Assembly (NCBI RefSeq): GCF_041242975.1
Contig: NZ_CP162488.1
Span: 5,260,001-5,324,000, forward strand
Direction of reading: 5' to 3'
DNA: 64,000 bases
From: Xanthomonas sp. DAR 35659
GTDB lineage: Bacteria > Pseudomonadota > Gammaproteobacteria > Xanthomonadales > Xanthomonadaceae
Shown here piece after piece: positions 23,684 through 33,989 of the stretch (position 1 is the first letter of the stretch; every line of letters starts with the position of its first letter). Made by a program: the position numbers and the translations under genes. The notes below the pieces were generated by a model that searched no databases, had not been told where the DNA came from, and worked only from the letters and a program-made list of their open reading frames with translations.

Positions 23684-23820
23684 GGGCGCGCGTGCAGCGC
23701 AAATGCGCGCGCCGTGCCTGGACGGCGCCCGTCGCCCCGGCGCATGCGCTGTCTTGGTTCGGGACCGCCGGGCCGGCACGCTAAGATTCACGCCGTGACC
23801 GCCTGCCCCCGCCACCGCTG

Positions 23821-26247
23821 ATGGTGTCCGACCCGACCGCGTCGCGGACGACCTACCTGCAGCAGCAACAGCTGCGGCTGCAGGCGCAGTTGCAGCAGGC
23901 GCAGCTGCGCCAGACCGCGGCCGAAGCCGAGGTCGAGCGCCACCTGCCGGCGGTGGAGCAGGCGGTGGCCACGATCCGCCGCGATTTCGGCGCACGCGCG
24001 CAGCAGGCGGCCGCCGCGGTGCTGCGCCGCGAACGCCGCCGGGCCTGGTGGCCGGCGCTGCTGCTGCACCCGTTGCTGCCGGACTGGCGCTGGCGGGCGG
24101 CGCTGCTGACCTTCCTGCTGCTGGCGCTGCCGTGGATGAGCGCGCGCTGGTTCGGCGACGCGCACGGCTACCTGGACTGGTGGCGCCTGCTCGGCATGCA
24201 GGGCGACACGCTGCAGCTGCTGCAACGCGCGCTGCCGTCGCTGCTGCTGTACGCGCTGCTGGTGGTCGGCGGCGCGCAGCTGCTGGCCCAGCACGTCAGC
24301 CACGACGAACGCGCGCTGCTCGGCGACGTCGCGAAACTGCCGCTTGCCCTGCTGCAGGTCGCCAGCGAGCCGCGTCCGCACGACGCGTCCACCTACCGCG
24401 TCACCCGCGCGCCGTGGCCGCAGCGCGCGCTGCAGGGGCACTGGCAGATCGACGCGGCGCACGGCGACCTGTCCGGCGCGCGCCTGCTGGCACTGCACGA
24501 TGGCGCCGAACCGGAGCCGCAAGTGTTGGCGTTGCTGGTGTTGCCCGACCAGGCCAGGAACGCCGCGCTGATTCCGATCGCCGCCCGGTTCGACGCGAGC
24601 GAGCAGGCGCAGGTGCGCGCATTGGCGCTGGCGGTCGCCGAGGCCGCGGTAGCCGAGGCGCAGCCGATCGCCACCCTGCACCGCCACGTCGAAGCCTGGA
24701 TGGAGGCGCGCAACCAGCAGCGCGTGTTGCAACAGCGGCTGCAGAGCATGCAGGCGATCCATCGCCACTGGGCCGACGTGGCGCTGCCCGACGCCACCCT
24801 CGACCAGATACTGAAGTTGGTCGACCTGTTCGTGTCCGGGCGCACGCCCGCGCCCAAGGGCATGCTGCTGCACGGCCCGCCGGGCACCGGCAAGACCCTG
24901 ATCGCGCGCAAGCTGGCGCGCCATGCCGGCTGCCATTTCGAGGCGCTGGGCGTGGCCGACCTCAAGGCCGCGCACATCGGCCACACCGCGCCCAAGGTGC
25001 AGGCGATCTGGCAGCGCTGCCGCGCCAAGGCGCCGGCGATCCTGTTCATCGACGAATGCGAGAGCGTGTTCGCGCGCCGCGGCGGCAGCGACAGCGACAG
25101 CTTCGGCGCCGAACTGGTGCAGACCTTCCTGGCCGAATGGGACGGCTTCCACGAGGCGCGCGGCCAGGTGCTGGTGATCGGCGCCACCAACCGCCCCGCC
25201 TTGCTCGACGATGCGGTGATGTCGCGCTTCACCGCCAGCATCGGCATCGGCCTGCCCGACGCGCCGGCGCGCGCGCGCATCCTCGGCAGCGAGCTGGAAC
25301 GCGCCGGCTTCGCGCAGGCGCTGGACCCGCGCGTGGTCGCCGACAGCAGCGGCCTGTCCGGCCGCGACCTGCACACCCTGGTGGCGCGGGTGGCGGCCGA
25401 CTGCCTGGACGGCGAGCTGGATGGCGAGGCCTTGCTGGCGCAGTTGCGGGCACTGCGTGGCAAGGGCTCGACCCGGGTCGCCGCGCTCGACTGGAACGAC
25501 GTGGTGCTGCCGGCGGCGGTGATCGAGGAATTCGTCGGCCTCGGCAAGGAACTGCGCAACGCCGAGACGCTGGCGACGCTGGGCGTGCCGGTGCCGCGCG
25601 GCATCCTGCTGTACGGCCCGCCGGGCACCGGCAAGACCCAGCTCGCGCGGATCCTGGCCAGCCAGTCGGGGCTGGCCTTCATCGCCCTGACCGGCGCCGA
25701 CCTCAAGGCGGCCTACCTTGGCCAGTCCGGCCAACGCGTGCAGGCCGCGTTCGAACGCGCGCGCGCGCAGGCGCCATGCATCGTGTTCGTCGACGAGATC
25801 GACATCGTCGCGCCGGCACGGGGCGCCGATGGCGACGACGCGCTGACCCGCGAGATCGTCGGCCAGTTGCTGCAGGAACTGGACGGCGTGGCCAGCCAGG
25901 CCGGGCAGGTGTTCCTGCTGGCGGCCAGCAACCATGCCGCCGCGATCGACCCGGCCTTGCTGTCGCGGCTGGACCGGCAGATCGAGATCGGCCTGCCCGA
26001 CCACGCCGCACGCGCCGCGATCGTCGCGCGCCTGCTGCACGGCAAGCCGCTGGCATTCGATGCCGACGCCGCCGCCGCCTGGCTGGCCGAGCGCAGCGAC
26101 GGCCGCTCCGGCCGCGACCTGCAGACCTGGATCAGCCGCGCCCTGCGCCGTGCCGCACGCCGCGCGCTGCAGGAAAGCGACGATGCGGCGAACACGCGGC
26201 TGCAGTGGGACGATTTGGTCGACGCGGCGGGTGCCGGTCGCGGCTGA
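23821..26247 (+). CDS. Membrane-anchored tandem AAA+ ATPase
   Basis: The 808-aa protein begins with a Gln-rich coiled coil (about 10-70), then two hydrophobic segments (about 97-113 and 140-160) separated by an acidic and aromatic stretch. A linker domain (about 190-330) precedes two AAA+ modules. Module 1 has Walker A GPPGTGKT (352-359) and Walker B ILFIDECES. Module 2 has Walker A GPPGTGKT (599-606) and Walker B IVFVDEIDI. Module 2 has the FtsH-like SRLDRQIEIGLPD second region of homology; module 1 has a weaker one (SRFTASIG). No protease domain is present. The function is unknown: a membrane-bound unfoldase or remodelling ATPase is inferred. The stop codon overlaps a REP-like palindrome. 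Confidence 0.8.
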   Translation: MVSDPTASRTTYLQQQQLRLQAQLQQAQLRQTAAEAEVERHLPAVEQAVATIRRDFGARAQQAAAAVLRRERRRAWWPALLLHPLLPDWRWRAALLTFLLLALPWMSARWFGDAHGYLDWWRLLGMQGDTLQLLQRALPSLLLYALLVVGGAQLLAQHVSHDERALLGDVAKLPLALLQVASEPRPHDASTYRVTRAPWPQRALQGHWQIDAAHGDLSGARLLALHDGAEPEPQVLALLVLPDQARNAALIPIAARFDASEQAQVRALALAVAEAAVAEAQPIATLHRHVEAWMEARNQQRVLQQRLQSMQAIHRHWADVALPDATLDQILKLVDLFVSGRTPAPKGMLLHGPPGTGKTLIARKLARHAGCHFEALGVADLKAAHIGHTAPKVQAIWQRCRAKAPAILFIDECESVFARRGGSDSDSFGAELVQTFLAEWDGFHEARGQVLVIGATNRPALLDDAVMSRFTASIGIGLPDAPARARILGSELERAGFAQALDPRVVADSSGLSGRDLHTLVARVAADCLDGELDGEALLAQLRALRGKGSTRVAALDWNDVVLPAAVIEEFVGLGKELRNAETLATLGVPVPRGILLYGPPGTGKTQLARILASQSGLAFIALTGADLKAAYLGQSGQRVQAAFERARAQAPCIVFVDEIDIVAPARGADGDDALTREIVGQLLQELDGVASQAGQVFLLAASNHAAAIDPALLSRLDRQIEIGLPDHAARAAIVARLLHGKPLAFDADAAAAWLAERSDGRSGRDLQTWISRALRRAARRALQESDDAANTRLQWDDLVDAAGAGRG

Positions 26248-26256
26248 AGCCGCGAC
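26237..26256. repeat. Palindromic REP fragment between convergent genes
   Basis: GTCGCGGCTGAAGCCGCGAC is nearly self-complementary (8-bp arms around TGAA) and covers the AAA+ gene stop codon. It shares the GCGGCTGAAGCCGC core with the larger repeats. Lying between convergent genes only 39 bp apart, it could end transcription from both sides. Confidence 0.55.
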
Positions 26257-26286
26257 AGACCGCCAAACGCAACCGCTCTTCCGCGA

Positions 26287-28707
26287 TCACGACGCGCCCC
26301 CCGCGCCCTCGCCCACCGGCAACACCACCTCGACCAGATAGCGGCGGCCCGCGGCGATCCCCTCGATCCGCGGCGCAGCCAACACCTGTCCATCCACGCT
26401 CACCCGCGGCGCTGTGCACTCCGCATCGCGGCGCATCCGCACCTCGAACGCCGCGCCGCGGAAGCGCCGCTGCACCGTCGCCTGCGTCCAGTGCGACGGC
26501 AATTGGGGCCGCACGCACAGCGCATCGCCATCGCCCTTCAGCCCGAACAGACCCTCGATCACGCAGCGGTACAGCCACGCCGCGGTGCCGGTGTTGAACA
26601 GTTGGCTGGAGCGGCCCGCCGTGCGCGGCAACTCGCGCCAGGCGCCGCGGTAATAGTTCGGCACGAACACCGGTAACTGGCCGCGCTGCAGGTAGTCGGC
26701 CAGTTCCGGTCCGGGAATCATCGCGCGCAGCACGCGCCAGGCGCGGTCCGCGTCGCCGATCGCGTACAGCGCATGCAGGTAGAACGCGGCGGCATGGTTG
26801 TAGACCGAACCGTTCTCCGCCGACCCAGGATGCTTCTGGGTCAGCCGCCCCACGTCCTCGCGCATCGCGGTGTACGGCGGCGCCAGCATGGTCGGCCCGT
26901 ACGGCGTGTCCAGCTGCGCATCGACCGCCTGCAGCAGGCGCGCACGCCGCTCCGCATCGGCGGTGCCGGCGAGCAGTGCCCAGCTCTGCGGGTTGAGATA
27001 GATGCGCCCTTGCGCATCGTCCTTGATGCCGAAGCGCACGCCGTCGTCGGTGATGCCGCGCGCGTACCAGTCGCCGTCCCACAGTTCGCGGTTGACCGCG
27101 GCGTTGACCTCCGCCGCGCCAGCGCGAAAGGATGCCGCCTGCGCGCCGCGGCCATGCTGTTCGCAGATCGCCGCCCACAGCTGCAAGGCGTAGGCGGTGG
27201 CGACCGACAGCCAGCCGGACACGCCACGGCCGCGGTAGCCGACCATGTTCATCGGGTCGCACCAGTCGCCCTGCGCGATGTAGCTCAGCCCGCGCGCATC
27301 GCGCGCCTGCAGCAGCCAGCGCATTGCCGCGTCCAGCCGCTCGGCGACGCTTGCCGCATCGCCATCGGCGCAGGTCACGACTTCGTCGAGCAACGCCGCA
27401 TCGCCGGTCTCGTCCAGATAGGCGGTGAGGAACACCGGCAGCCACACGCAGTGGTCGGTATGCGGCACCTGGTTGATGTACTTCAGCTCCGCGCCCTCGA
27501 TCAGCAGGATGCCGTCCGGCATCGCGCCGCTGGGCTCCTGCTGCGACAGCGCATGCAGCAGCGCCGCGCGCGCGGTCCGCGGGCGCAGGAAGCTCATGCC
27601 CATGTGGTCCTGCAGGAAATTGCGGGTCTGCGGATCGGTGGTCAGGCGGTTGACATCGCCGTGGTAGAACACCTGCCGCGGCAGCCAATGGTTGACCAGG
27701 TTGTCCAGGCACGGATCCGGCGTGGCGATGTGCAGACAGCCCTCCGCCGCCTCCAGATAGGCGCGGTAGTCGTCCGCGGCGGCCGCGAAGCCCGCAGCGG
27801 ACAGATAGCGCTGGCGCAGCGCGCCGATCTCCGCGTCGTCGCGCGCCGGGCCGAACAGGAAGCGCAGCGTGTGGGCCTGCTGCGGCTGCAGCGTCAGGCA
27901 GTACTGCAAGGCCGCGGTCGGCGTTTCGTAGCGTGCGTCGCTGCCGCCCAGCCGCGGCTGCAGCACCGCGCTGGGCGCATGCAGGCCGCCCTCGCCCTCG
28001 AACGCCGATTGCCGCGCGTCCCAGGCATCGGGCGGCTGCTCGTGCAGCAGGAAGGTGCAGTCCTTGAAGTCGCGGTTGCGGAAGTAGTCCTCGACCTTCT
28101 GGTACGGCGTGACGCTGCGGCAGACGATGCCGCCCAGGTCGGCGCGGTACTCGCCGCTCTGGTGCATCCACGACATGTAGCCGACCGGGAAATACGCGTA
28201 CAGCGCGATCCGCCGCGCGCGCCCATCCAGATTGCGCACCTGGCACTGCCACAGCTCGACCGTATCGTCCACCGGCAACTGCAGGCGCAGTTCCACTTCG
28301 ATGTCGGCGTAGCGCACGCACCAGACGATGTCGCGCCGGCCGACCGAAAACGCGAACGCCTGCGGCGTCGCCCGCACCGGCTCGTACGGCACCGCGTACA
28401 GCGCGCCGCTGTCCTCGTCCTTGAGATAGAAGAAGCGCCCGGGATGATGCGCGTAGTACGGTTGCTCCGGCTGCATGAAGGTCCTGGCCTCCAGGTTCGG
28501 CGCATGCGCGTACTTGGCCGGCTCCGGCTGCATGAACTGCGCGGTCGCATAGCCGCGGCAGGTGACCTGGATCATCATCCGGCGATTCCACAGGAACCCG
28601 CCGGCATTGGGCAGCGCGGTGGGGCTGTGCAGCGTGTAGCGCTCGCCGTCGGCGCTGGGCGCCAGCAGATCGCGCGCGTCGTGGTAGGCGTCGTTGCCGG
28701 CACTCAT
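26287..28707 (-). CDS. GH94 cellobionic acid phosphorylase
   Basis: The 806-aa cytosolic enzyme is a glycoside hydrolase family 94 phosphorylase. It has an N-terminal beta-sandwich ([19 protein letters not shown]), a helical barrel with [17 protein letters not shown], and a C-terminal jelly roll. In this family, the acid catalyst is the Asp of the WxD motif, here Trp482/Asp484. The GDWCDPMN variant differs from the DWNDCLN of cellobiose and chitobiose phosphorylases and fits the cellobionic-acid group first described with a Xanthomonas campestris enzyme. The reaction is cellobionic acid plus phosphate giving glucose 1-phosphate and gluconate. A neighbouring transporter overlaps it by 4 bp and a gluconokinase is nearby, which supports the assignment. 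Confidence 0.85.
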   Translation of the reverse strand: MSAGNDAYHDARDLLAPSADGERYTLHSPTALPNAGGFLWNRRMMIQVTCRGYATAQFMQPEPAKYAHAPNLEARTFMQPEQPYYAHHPGRFFYLKDEDSGALYAVPYEPVRATPQAFAFSVGRRDIVWCVRYADIEVELRLQLPVDDTVELWQCQVRNLDGRARRIALYAYFPVGYMSWMHQSGEYRADLGGIVCRSVTPYQKVEDYFRNRDFKDCTFLLHEQPPDAWDARQSAFEGEGGLHAPSAVLQPRLGGSDARYETPTAALQYCLTLQPQQAHTLRFLFGPARDDAEIGALRQRYLSAAGFAAAADDYRAYLEAAEGCLHIATPDPCLDNLVNHWLPRQVFYHGDVNRLTTDPQTRNFLQDHMGMSFLRPRTARAALLHALSQQEPSGAMPDGILLIEGAELKYINQVPHTDHCVWLPVFLTAYLDETGDAALLDEVVTCADGDAASVAERLDAAMRWLLQARDARGLSYIAQGDWCDPMNMVGYRGRGVSGWLSVATAYALQLWAAICEQHGRGAQAASFRAGAAEVNAAVNRELWDGDWYARGITDDGVRFGIKDDAQGRIYLNPQSWALLAGTADAERRARLLQAVDAQLDTPYGPTMLAPPYTAMREDVGRLTQKHPGSAENGSVYNHAAAFYLHALYAIGDADRAWRVLRAMIPGPELADYLQRGQLPVFVPNYYRGAWRELPRTAGRSSQLFNTGTAAWLYRCVIEGLFGLKGDGDALCVRPQLPSHWTQATVQRRFRGAAFEVRMRRDAECTAPRVSVDGQVLAAPRIEGIAAGRRYLVEVVLPVGEGAGGAS

Positions 28708-30107
28708 GCGTTTGTCTCGTTCGCGGCGCTTTTGCGCGCGGCCAGTTCCTGTTGGATGCGCAACAATTTCGCGTCGTCGAGTGGATAGAAGTACATGGTC
28801 CACGCCGCCAGTAGCGCCACCGCGCCGGGGATCGCGGTCAGCAACAGCACGATGCCGAGCTGCGACGCCCCGCTCTGCGCCTGGTTGGCCACATAGCCCA
28901 TCGCCGCCAGCACCCAGGCGATGCAGGCCGAGGCCAGCGCGCCGCCGAGCTTCTGCGAGAACGTGGCCGCCGAGAACGTCATCGCCGTGGCGCGGCGCCC
29001 GGTCTTCCATTCGGTGTAGTCGGCGGTATCGGCGTACATCGAGAACGCCAGCGGCGACTTCGGCCCAAGCGCCAGGCCGATCAGGAAGTTGATGGCGAAC
29101 AAGGCCCAGATCGCATCGCGCGGGATGAAGAACATCGCGCAGCTGAGCGCGCCCACCGCCGCCATCAGGCCCATCATCAAGCGGCGCTTGTCGAACAAGC
29201 GGGTCAGCAGCGGCGTGGCCGCCGCGCCCAGCGCCAGCGCCACCGAATAGCTGCCCAGGAACCAGCCGGTCAACTCCGGACGGCCGACGTAGTACTTGAA
29301 GTAGTACACGCCCGCGCCGGCGCGCATGACGATGGTGATCATGATCACCAGCGCCAGCACGAACAGCACCCGCCACGGCGGGTTGCGCAGCAGATCGGCG
29401 ATGTCCTGCCGCACCGGCACGCGCGGCTGCGGCAGCGGCTGCACCCGCTCGCGCGTGGTCGCGAACACGATCGCGAACAGCACCGCGGCGGCGGCGCCGT
29501 AGGCCAGCATCGTGCGCTGCCAGCCCTGCGCATCGTCGCCGTTGCCGAACCAGCGCACCATGTCCAGCGTGGCGTAGTTGACCAGCGTGGTGCCGGCGAA
29601 GGCGGCGATGAAGCGGAAGCTGATCAGCGTGGTGCGCTGCTGGCTGTCGGCGGTGATCACCCCGGACAGCGCCGAATACGGGATGCTGATCACCGTGTAC
29701 ATCAGCATCATCAGGCCGAAGGTGACATAGGCCCAGACCAGCCGCCCGCCCTGGTCCAGGTCCGGCGTGGTGTAGGCCAGCACGCCGCTGGCGGCCATCG
29801 GCAACGCCGCGAACAGCAGATAGGGCCGGAACTTGCCCCAGCGCGAGCGGGTGCGGTCGGCGATCGCGCCCATCAGCGGATCGGTGATCGCATCGACCAC
29901 CTTGGTCAGCAGGATCATCGTGCCCACCGCGGCCGCCGGCAGGCCCATCGTGTCGGTGTAGAAGATCAGCAGGAACGCGGAGATGTTGGCCCAGTAGAAA
30001 TTGAAGCCCATGTCGCCGACGCCGTAGCCGACCTTTTCGGTCCAGCGCAGCGGGGCATCGGCGCGTGGCGGCGGTGTCGGCATCGGCGATCCTGGGCGGG
30101 TGGGCAT
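28704..30107 (-). CDS. GPH-family (MelB-like) glycoside:cation symporter
   Basis: The 467-aa protein has about 12 hydrophobic helices. Family signatures include [15 protein letters not shown] at the N-terminus, [25 protein letters not shown] between helices 2 and 3, and [20 protein letters not shown] in the second half. Such symporters import disaccharides and uronates with H+ or Na+. Its stop codon overlaps the phosphorylase start (28704-28707), so the two are translationally coupled, and cellobionic acid is the likely substrate. Two starts are possible; the one at 30083 gives [11 protein letters not shown]. Confidence 0.88.
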   Translation of the reverse strand: MPTRPGSPMPTPPPRADAPLRWTEKVGYGVGDMGFNFYWANISAFLLIFYTDTMGLPAAAVGTMILLTKVVDAITDPLMGAIADRTRSRWGKFRPYLLFAALPMAASGVLAYTTPDLDQGGRLVWAYVTFGLMMLMYTVISIPYSALSGVITADSQQRTTLISFRFIAAFAGTTLVNYATLDMVRWFGNGDDAQGWQRTMLAYGAAAAVLFAIVFATTRERVQPLPQPRVPVRQDIADLLRNPPWRVLFVLALVIMITIVMRAGAGVYYFKYYVGRPELTGWFLGSYSVALALGAAATPLLTRLFDKRRLMMGLMAAVGALSCAMFFIPRDAIWALFAINFLIGLALGPKSPLAFSMYADTADYTEWKTGRRATAMTFSAATFSQKLGGALASACIAWVLAAMGYVANQAQSGASQLGIVLLLTAIPGAVALLAAWTMYFYPLDDAKLLRIQQELAARKSAANETNA

Positions 30108-30233
30108 GCGATGATGGAACCGCGTGAGGCGCGTTCCGCGGTCGTGGCGTGCCGACGCTACACCACGCTGCGCGCCGCGCCAACGCTGGCGCGCGCATCA
30201 TGCCAAACCCCCTGTCAGGTATAACCGCTCGTG

Positions 30234-30797
30234 ATGGACGCGACATCCCAGAATTCCTTGCCGCAGCGCAGCGAAGCCATCGTGGTGATGGGCATTTCCG
30301 GCAGCGGCAAGACCAGCGTCGCGCAGGCGCTGGCGCGGCACTATGGCTACGCCTTCCTCGACGCGGACGACGTGCACAGCGCAGAGGCCAAGGCCCAGAT
30401 GGCGCGCGGCGTGCCGCTCACCGATGCGCAGCGCGTGCCGTGGGTGGCCGCGCTGGCGGTGCGCCTGCGCCAGTCGCTCGATGCCGGGCGCAGCGTGGTG
30501 CTCGCGTTCTCCGGGCTGCGCCGCGCGCATCGGCAGCAGTTGCGCGACAGTGGCGTACCGATGCGGTTCGTGTTCCTGCACGCGGCCCGGCACGTCATCG
30601 CCACGCGCCTGGCCGCGCGCAGCGGCCATTTCATGCCGCCGACGCTGCTGCAGAGCCAGATCGATGCGTTGGAGTTGCCGCTGGAAGAGCCGGATGTCGT
30701 CTCCGTGGATGTGGATGCGCCATTCGATGCGGTGGTGGCGGATGCGATCGCGCAGCTGGATGCTGCGGCTGGCGGTGTGCGCGTCGGTGGTGTTTAG
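30234..30797 (+). CDS. Gluconokinase
   Basis: The 187-aa cytosolic kinase has a P-loop near the N-terminus ([18 protein letters not shown]), then [24 protein letters not shown] and a later [19 protein letters not shown]. All are standard in the GntK family, which phosphorylates D-gluconate to 6-phosphogluconate. The gene diverges from the transporter-phosphorylase pair. Together they complete cellobionic acid use: one product goes to 6-phosphogluconate, the other to glucose 1-phosphate. Start codons GTG 30231 and ATG 30234 are adjacent; ATG is preferred. Confidence 0.92.
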   Translation: MDATSQNSLPQRSEAIVVMGISGSGKTSVAQALARHYGYAFLDADDVHSAEAKAQMARGVPLTDAQRVPWVAALAVRLRQSLDAGRSVVLAFSGLRRAHRQQLRDSGVPMRFVFLHAARHVIATRLAARSGHFMPPTLLQSQIDALELPLEEPDVVSVDVDAPFDAVVADAIAQLDAAAGGVRVGGV

Positions 30798-30886
30798 CCT
30801 GTCTTTCGTCATTCTCGTGAGCGCACTCGAGTCGTTCGTTGCAGCTCGGGTGGCTGCCCATATCGCCTCGTAGCCAACTCGCCGGA

Positions 30887-31034
30887 TGCACTGTAGGAGG
30901 GACTTCAGTCCCGACGCCTTCCGGTCGCGGCAACCCCACCGCTTCGTTCGTCGCAGCTGAAACCACTCCTACATGGCGCTTGCGGCCAACCCGATGGGTG
31001 CACTGTGGGAGGGACTTCAGTCCCGACGCCTTCC
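30887..31034. repeat. Direct repeat pair in gluconokinase-mpg gap
   Basis: A 36-bp unit containing GGAGGGACTTCAGTCCCGAC occurs at 30887-30922 and again at 30999-31034 with one difference (TAGG versus GGGG). Each unit has its own small palindrome (GGGACTTCAGTCCC). Between them is a degenerate copy of the other REP family (CAGCTGAAACCACTCCTACA, about 30954-30973). Together they fill the gap between convergent genes. Confidence 0.75.
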
Positions 31035-31089
31035 AGGTCACGGCCATACCGCCATTCGAAGCGTCGGTGTGCGGAACCGACGCAACCTC

Positions 31090-31716
31090 TCAGCTCGCGC
31101 GCATGCGCCTACGCTTCACTCCCGGCAGCGCAGGCCCCGACACGTTCGGATCGCCAGGCACATACCAGCGCCACAGCGCCTCGGTAGCCTTGCTGATGCC
31201 GATGCGCGGCGTGACCGCCGGATCGGCCGGCGGCGGCATGCCATCCTCGCCCATCCACAGGCGCGAACTGGCCTTGGTCAGATCCAGACCATTGTCCGCA
31301 CCCGAAGCGCCAAGCGCCTTGGCCAGCCGGCCGGGACCGCGGGTGAGGTCGGCGATGCGTGGCACACCGCGTGCCAGCTGCATCGCCTCGATTCCCGCGA
31401 CCGGCGCCAACGCACGGATCAGCACCGCATGCCCGGGCGCGCCGCCGCACACCGCGTTGAGCGCCCAGTGCATGCCGTAGATGAAGTAGACATACAGATG
31501 GCCAGGCGGCCCGAACATCACCCGGGTGCGCGGCGTCATGCCGCGGAACGAATGCGCCGCCGGATCCTCGGCGCCGCAATAGGCCTCGACCTCGACGATA
31601 CGACCGCAACGGCCATCGTCGGTGACCAGCAGCTTGTTCAACAAGTCTGGCGCCACCGCGCGCGAATCGCGGGCGTAGAACGCACGTGGCAATGGAGTCG
31701 GGGCTGGTGAAAGCAT
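31090..31716 (-). CDS. mpg: 3-methyladenine DNA glycosylase (AAG/MPG family)
   Basis: The 208-aa base-excision-repair enzyme removes alkylated purines from DNA. Family features are [19 protein letters not shown], the catalytic-Glu region [38 protein letters not shown] (the intercalating Tyr lies here), VLIRALAP, and [12 protein letters not shown]. The length and the single-domain form fit bacterial Mpg. The upstream peptidase gene is on the same strand with a 125-bp gap; no functional link is evident. Confidence 0.93.
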   Translation of the reverse strand: MLSPAPTPLPRAFYARDSRAVAPDLLNKLLVTDDGRCGRIVEVEAYCGAEDPAAHSFRGMTPRTRVMFGPPGHLYVYFIYGMHWALNAVCGGAPGHAVLIRALAPVAGIEAMQLARGVPRIADLTRGPGRLAKALGASGADNGLDLTKASSRLWMGEDGMPPPADPAVTPRIGISKATEALWRWYVPGDPNVSGPALPGVKRRRMRAS

Positions 31717-31841
31717 GCTCGCAGGCTAGCGCGACGTGCGCGAAGACCATGTGGGTCGGCGCAATGCAGCGCCGGCTAACGTGTCCTGCTGGGTATCCCC
31801 CGGCACGCGACACATCGCGCGACCGCGGGACGCGCGGCGCC

Positions 31842-33989
31842 TCATTCCGGCGGCAACTTCAGCTCCTGCAGCAGCTGCGGCGCCGGATACACCTTGGCCA
31901 GCAGCCAACGCAGGTAGCGCATGTCCACGTGGATCGCGCGCTTGTAGCGCGGGTCGTACCACCAACTGGCGCTGACCGCCTCCCAGTTGCTGTCGAAGTT
32001 CAGCCCGATCAGTTCGCCACGCGCGTTGAGCACCGGCGAACCGGAATTGCCGCCGGTCGTGTCCAGGTTGGTCAGGAAGTTCACCGGCTGCGTCTTCAGC
32101 TGCGCATCGGCGGTGCTGCCGAAATCGCCCTTGGCGATCGCCGCGAGCAAGGGCTTGGGCGCATCGAACGGCACCTGCCCGGTGTTCTTCTCGACGATGC
32201 CGGCCACCGTGGTCACCGGCGCGAAGCTCACCGCATCGCGCGGCGCCAGCGGCTCCACCCGGCCATAGCTGATGCGCAGCGTGCTGTTGGCGTCCGGATA
32301 CACCGCCCGTCCCTGCTGCTTGCGCCACGCGAACAGCGCACGCATGTAGGCCGGCCGCAGCCGCAACAGCTCGCCTTCGCGCGCCTTGCGCTCGTTCTCC
32401 AGGCGCAGCTGCGCCGGCACCAGCGCCGCGGCCAACGCCATCAGCGGATCGGCCGTCACCGGCTTGCCTTCCCGAGCAGCGGCAAAGCGCGACAGCCGCT
32501 CGGCCTCCTCGCCCATCTTGGTCCCGCCATACACCTTGTCCAAGGCCTGCTGCAGCTGCACGGGCGTGCGCCCGAAGGCCGCGTCGAATTCGGGCACGCG
32601 CTGCGTATCGGGCAACTGCTGGTAGCGGGTCAACAGCGCGCTGAGCAGCGCCTTCTCCACCGCGGGCGCGTAGCGCCGCTGCGCTTGCTTCAGCGTGCCC
32701 TCGATCAACGCCTGGTCGCGCTGCTGGTAGCCGCTCTCGCGCTGCGCGTCCGGCTTGGCCGACTCCAGCCGCAACCGCTCCAGCGTCAGCGCCGAACGCA
32801 GCAACTGGGTCTGGCTGCCGATCAGCGACAACAGCAGATCGCGCTCGCGCAACGCCGAGGCCGCGGCCAGCGTCGACTGCAGCGCCGCGATGTCGCCCGC
32901 GTCGCTGCCGTGCGTGGAGGCGAGCATCCCGCGCTCGTCCTCACCGCGCAGCCGCACCGCATCGCTGCGCTGCATGCCTTCCAACTCGCCGGCCGCGCGC
33001 TTGCGGTTGTTCTTCAACGACTGCAACTGCGCCGCGTAGCGCGTGCGCGCCTCCGCATCCGCCTTGCCCGCCGCCTCGATCACCGCGATCATTTGGTCAA
33101 ACACCGCCACCCGCTGCGGCAGCGTCCAGTTCACCTGCTCGTCGAACTCCGCCGCCGTGCGATGCCGATAGGTGATGCCCGGATAGCCGGCCAACATCGC
33201 GAAATCCCCCGCCTTCGGTCCCTGCGTGGCGATCTGCAGATGCGCCGGCGGCTGATAGGGCACATTGTCGGCGCTGTAGTCGGCCGGCTTGCCGTCCTTG
33301 CCGACATAGGCGCGCAGCAGCGTGAAATCGCCGCTGTGCCGTGGCCACATGAAGTTGTCGATCTCGTCGCCGTAATTGCCGATCGCCCGTGGCGGCGCAT
33401 ACACCAGGCGCACGTCGCGCAACTCCAACTGGCGGATGCGGTAGAAGTCGGTGCCGTAGTACATGTTGGCGACACTGCAGCGCACCCCGCCCTCGCGCTC
33501 GCAATCGGCCACGATGCGCTTGCTCGCCGCATCCACCGCATCGTAGTAAGCACGCCCGGTTTTGCCCTTGGCCGAGCCGAGCACCTGATCGGTCACCTTG
33601 TCGAAGCCCACCGTCACCAGCACCCGGAAATCGGGATTGGCCGCGCGCTCATCGCCGCGATCCTTGGCGATGAAGCCGTTCTCGATCAGGTTGTCCTTGG
33701 CCGAGGTGTTGTACTGGATCACCCCATAGGCGACGTGGTGATTGGTCAGCAGCAACCCGTCCCCGGACACGAACGCCCCGGTTCCACCCCCGACCTTCAC
33801 CACCGCACTCAGCGGAGGCTGCGTCACCGCCGCCAGGTCGCGGGGATCTCCGCGAAAACCAGCTTCGCGCAGCGGCTTGGCCAGCTCCGGCAACTGCGAT
33901 GGCATCCACATGCCTTCGTCGGCGTGGGCGGTGGCGGTGAGGGCGACACCGAGGGCGAGTGAGGCGGCGAGGGAGCTGGGGATGGACAT
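31842..33989 (-). CDS. S46-family dipeptidyl-peptidase, DPP11 type
   Basis: The 715-aa exported serine peptidase has a signal peptide ending at AHA-DEG (about residue 23). The chymotrypsin-like triad is visible: His in LLTNHHVAYG, Asp in RHSGDFTLLRAY, and Ser in TTGGNSGSPV. It releases dipeptides from the N-terminus of peptides in the periplasm. The residue 18 positions after the catalytic Ser is Ser (FDSNWE). In this family Gly there marks DPP7 and Arg or Ser marks DPP11, which prefers acidic P1 residues. That assignment rests on recalled family work. It is the first gene of a minus-strand pair with mpg. Confidence 0.9.
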   Translation of the reverse strand: MSIPSSLAASLALGVALTATAHADEGMWMPSQLPELAKPLREAGFRGDPRDLAAVTQPPLSAVVKVGGGTGAFVSGDGLLLTNHHVAYGVIQYNTSAKDNLIENGFIAKDRGDERAANPDFRVLVTVGFDKVTDQVLGSAKGKTGRAYYDAVDAASKRIVADCEREGGVRCSVANMYYGTDFYRIRQLELRDVRLVYAPPRAIGNYGDEIDNFMWPRHSGDFTLLRAYVGKDGKPADYSADNVPYQPPAHLQIATQGPKAGDFAMLAGYPGITYRHRTAAEFDEQVNWTLPQRVAVFDQMIAVIEAAGKADAEARTRYAAQLQSLKNNRKRAAGELEGMQRSDAVRLRGEDERGMLASTHGSDAGDIAALQSTLAAASALRERDLLLSLIGSQTQLLRSALTLERLRLESAKPDAQRESGYQQRDQALIEGTLKQAQRRYAPAVEKALLSALLTRYQQLPDTQRVPEFDAAFGRTPVQLQQALDKVYGGTKMGEEAERLSRFAAAREGKPVTADPLMALAAALVPAQLRLENERKAREGELLRLRPAYMRALFAWRKQQGRAVYPDANSTLRISYGRVEPLAPRDAVSFAPVTTVAGIVEKNTGQVPFDAPKPLLAAIAKGDFGSTADAQLKTQPVNFLTNLDTTGGNSGSPVLNARGELIGLNFDSNWEAVSASWWYDPRYKRAIHVDMRYLRWLLAKVYPAPQLLQELKLPPE

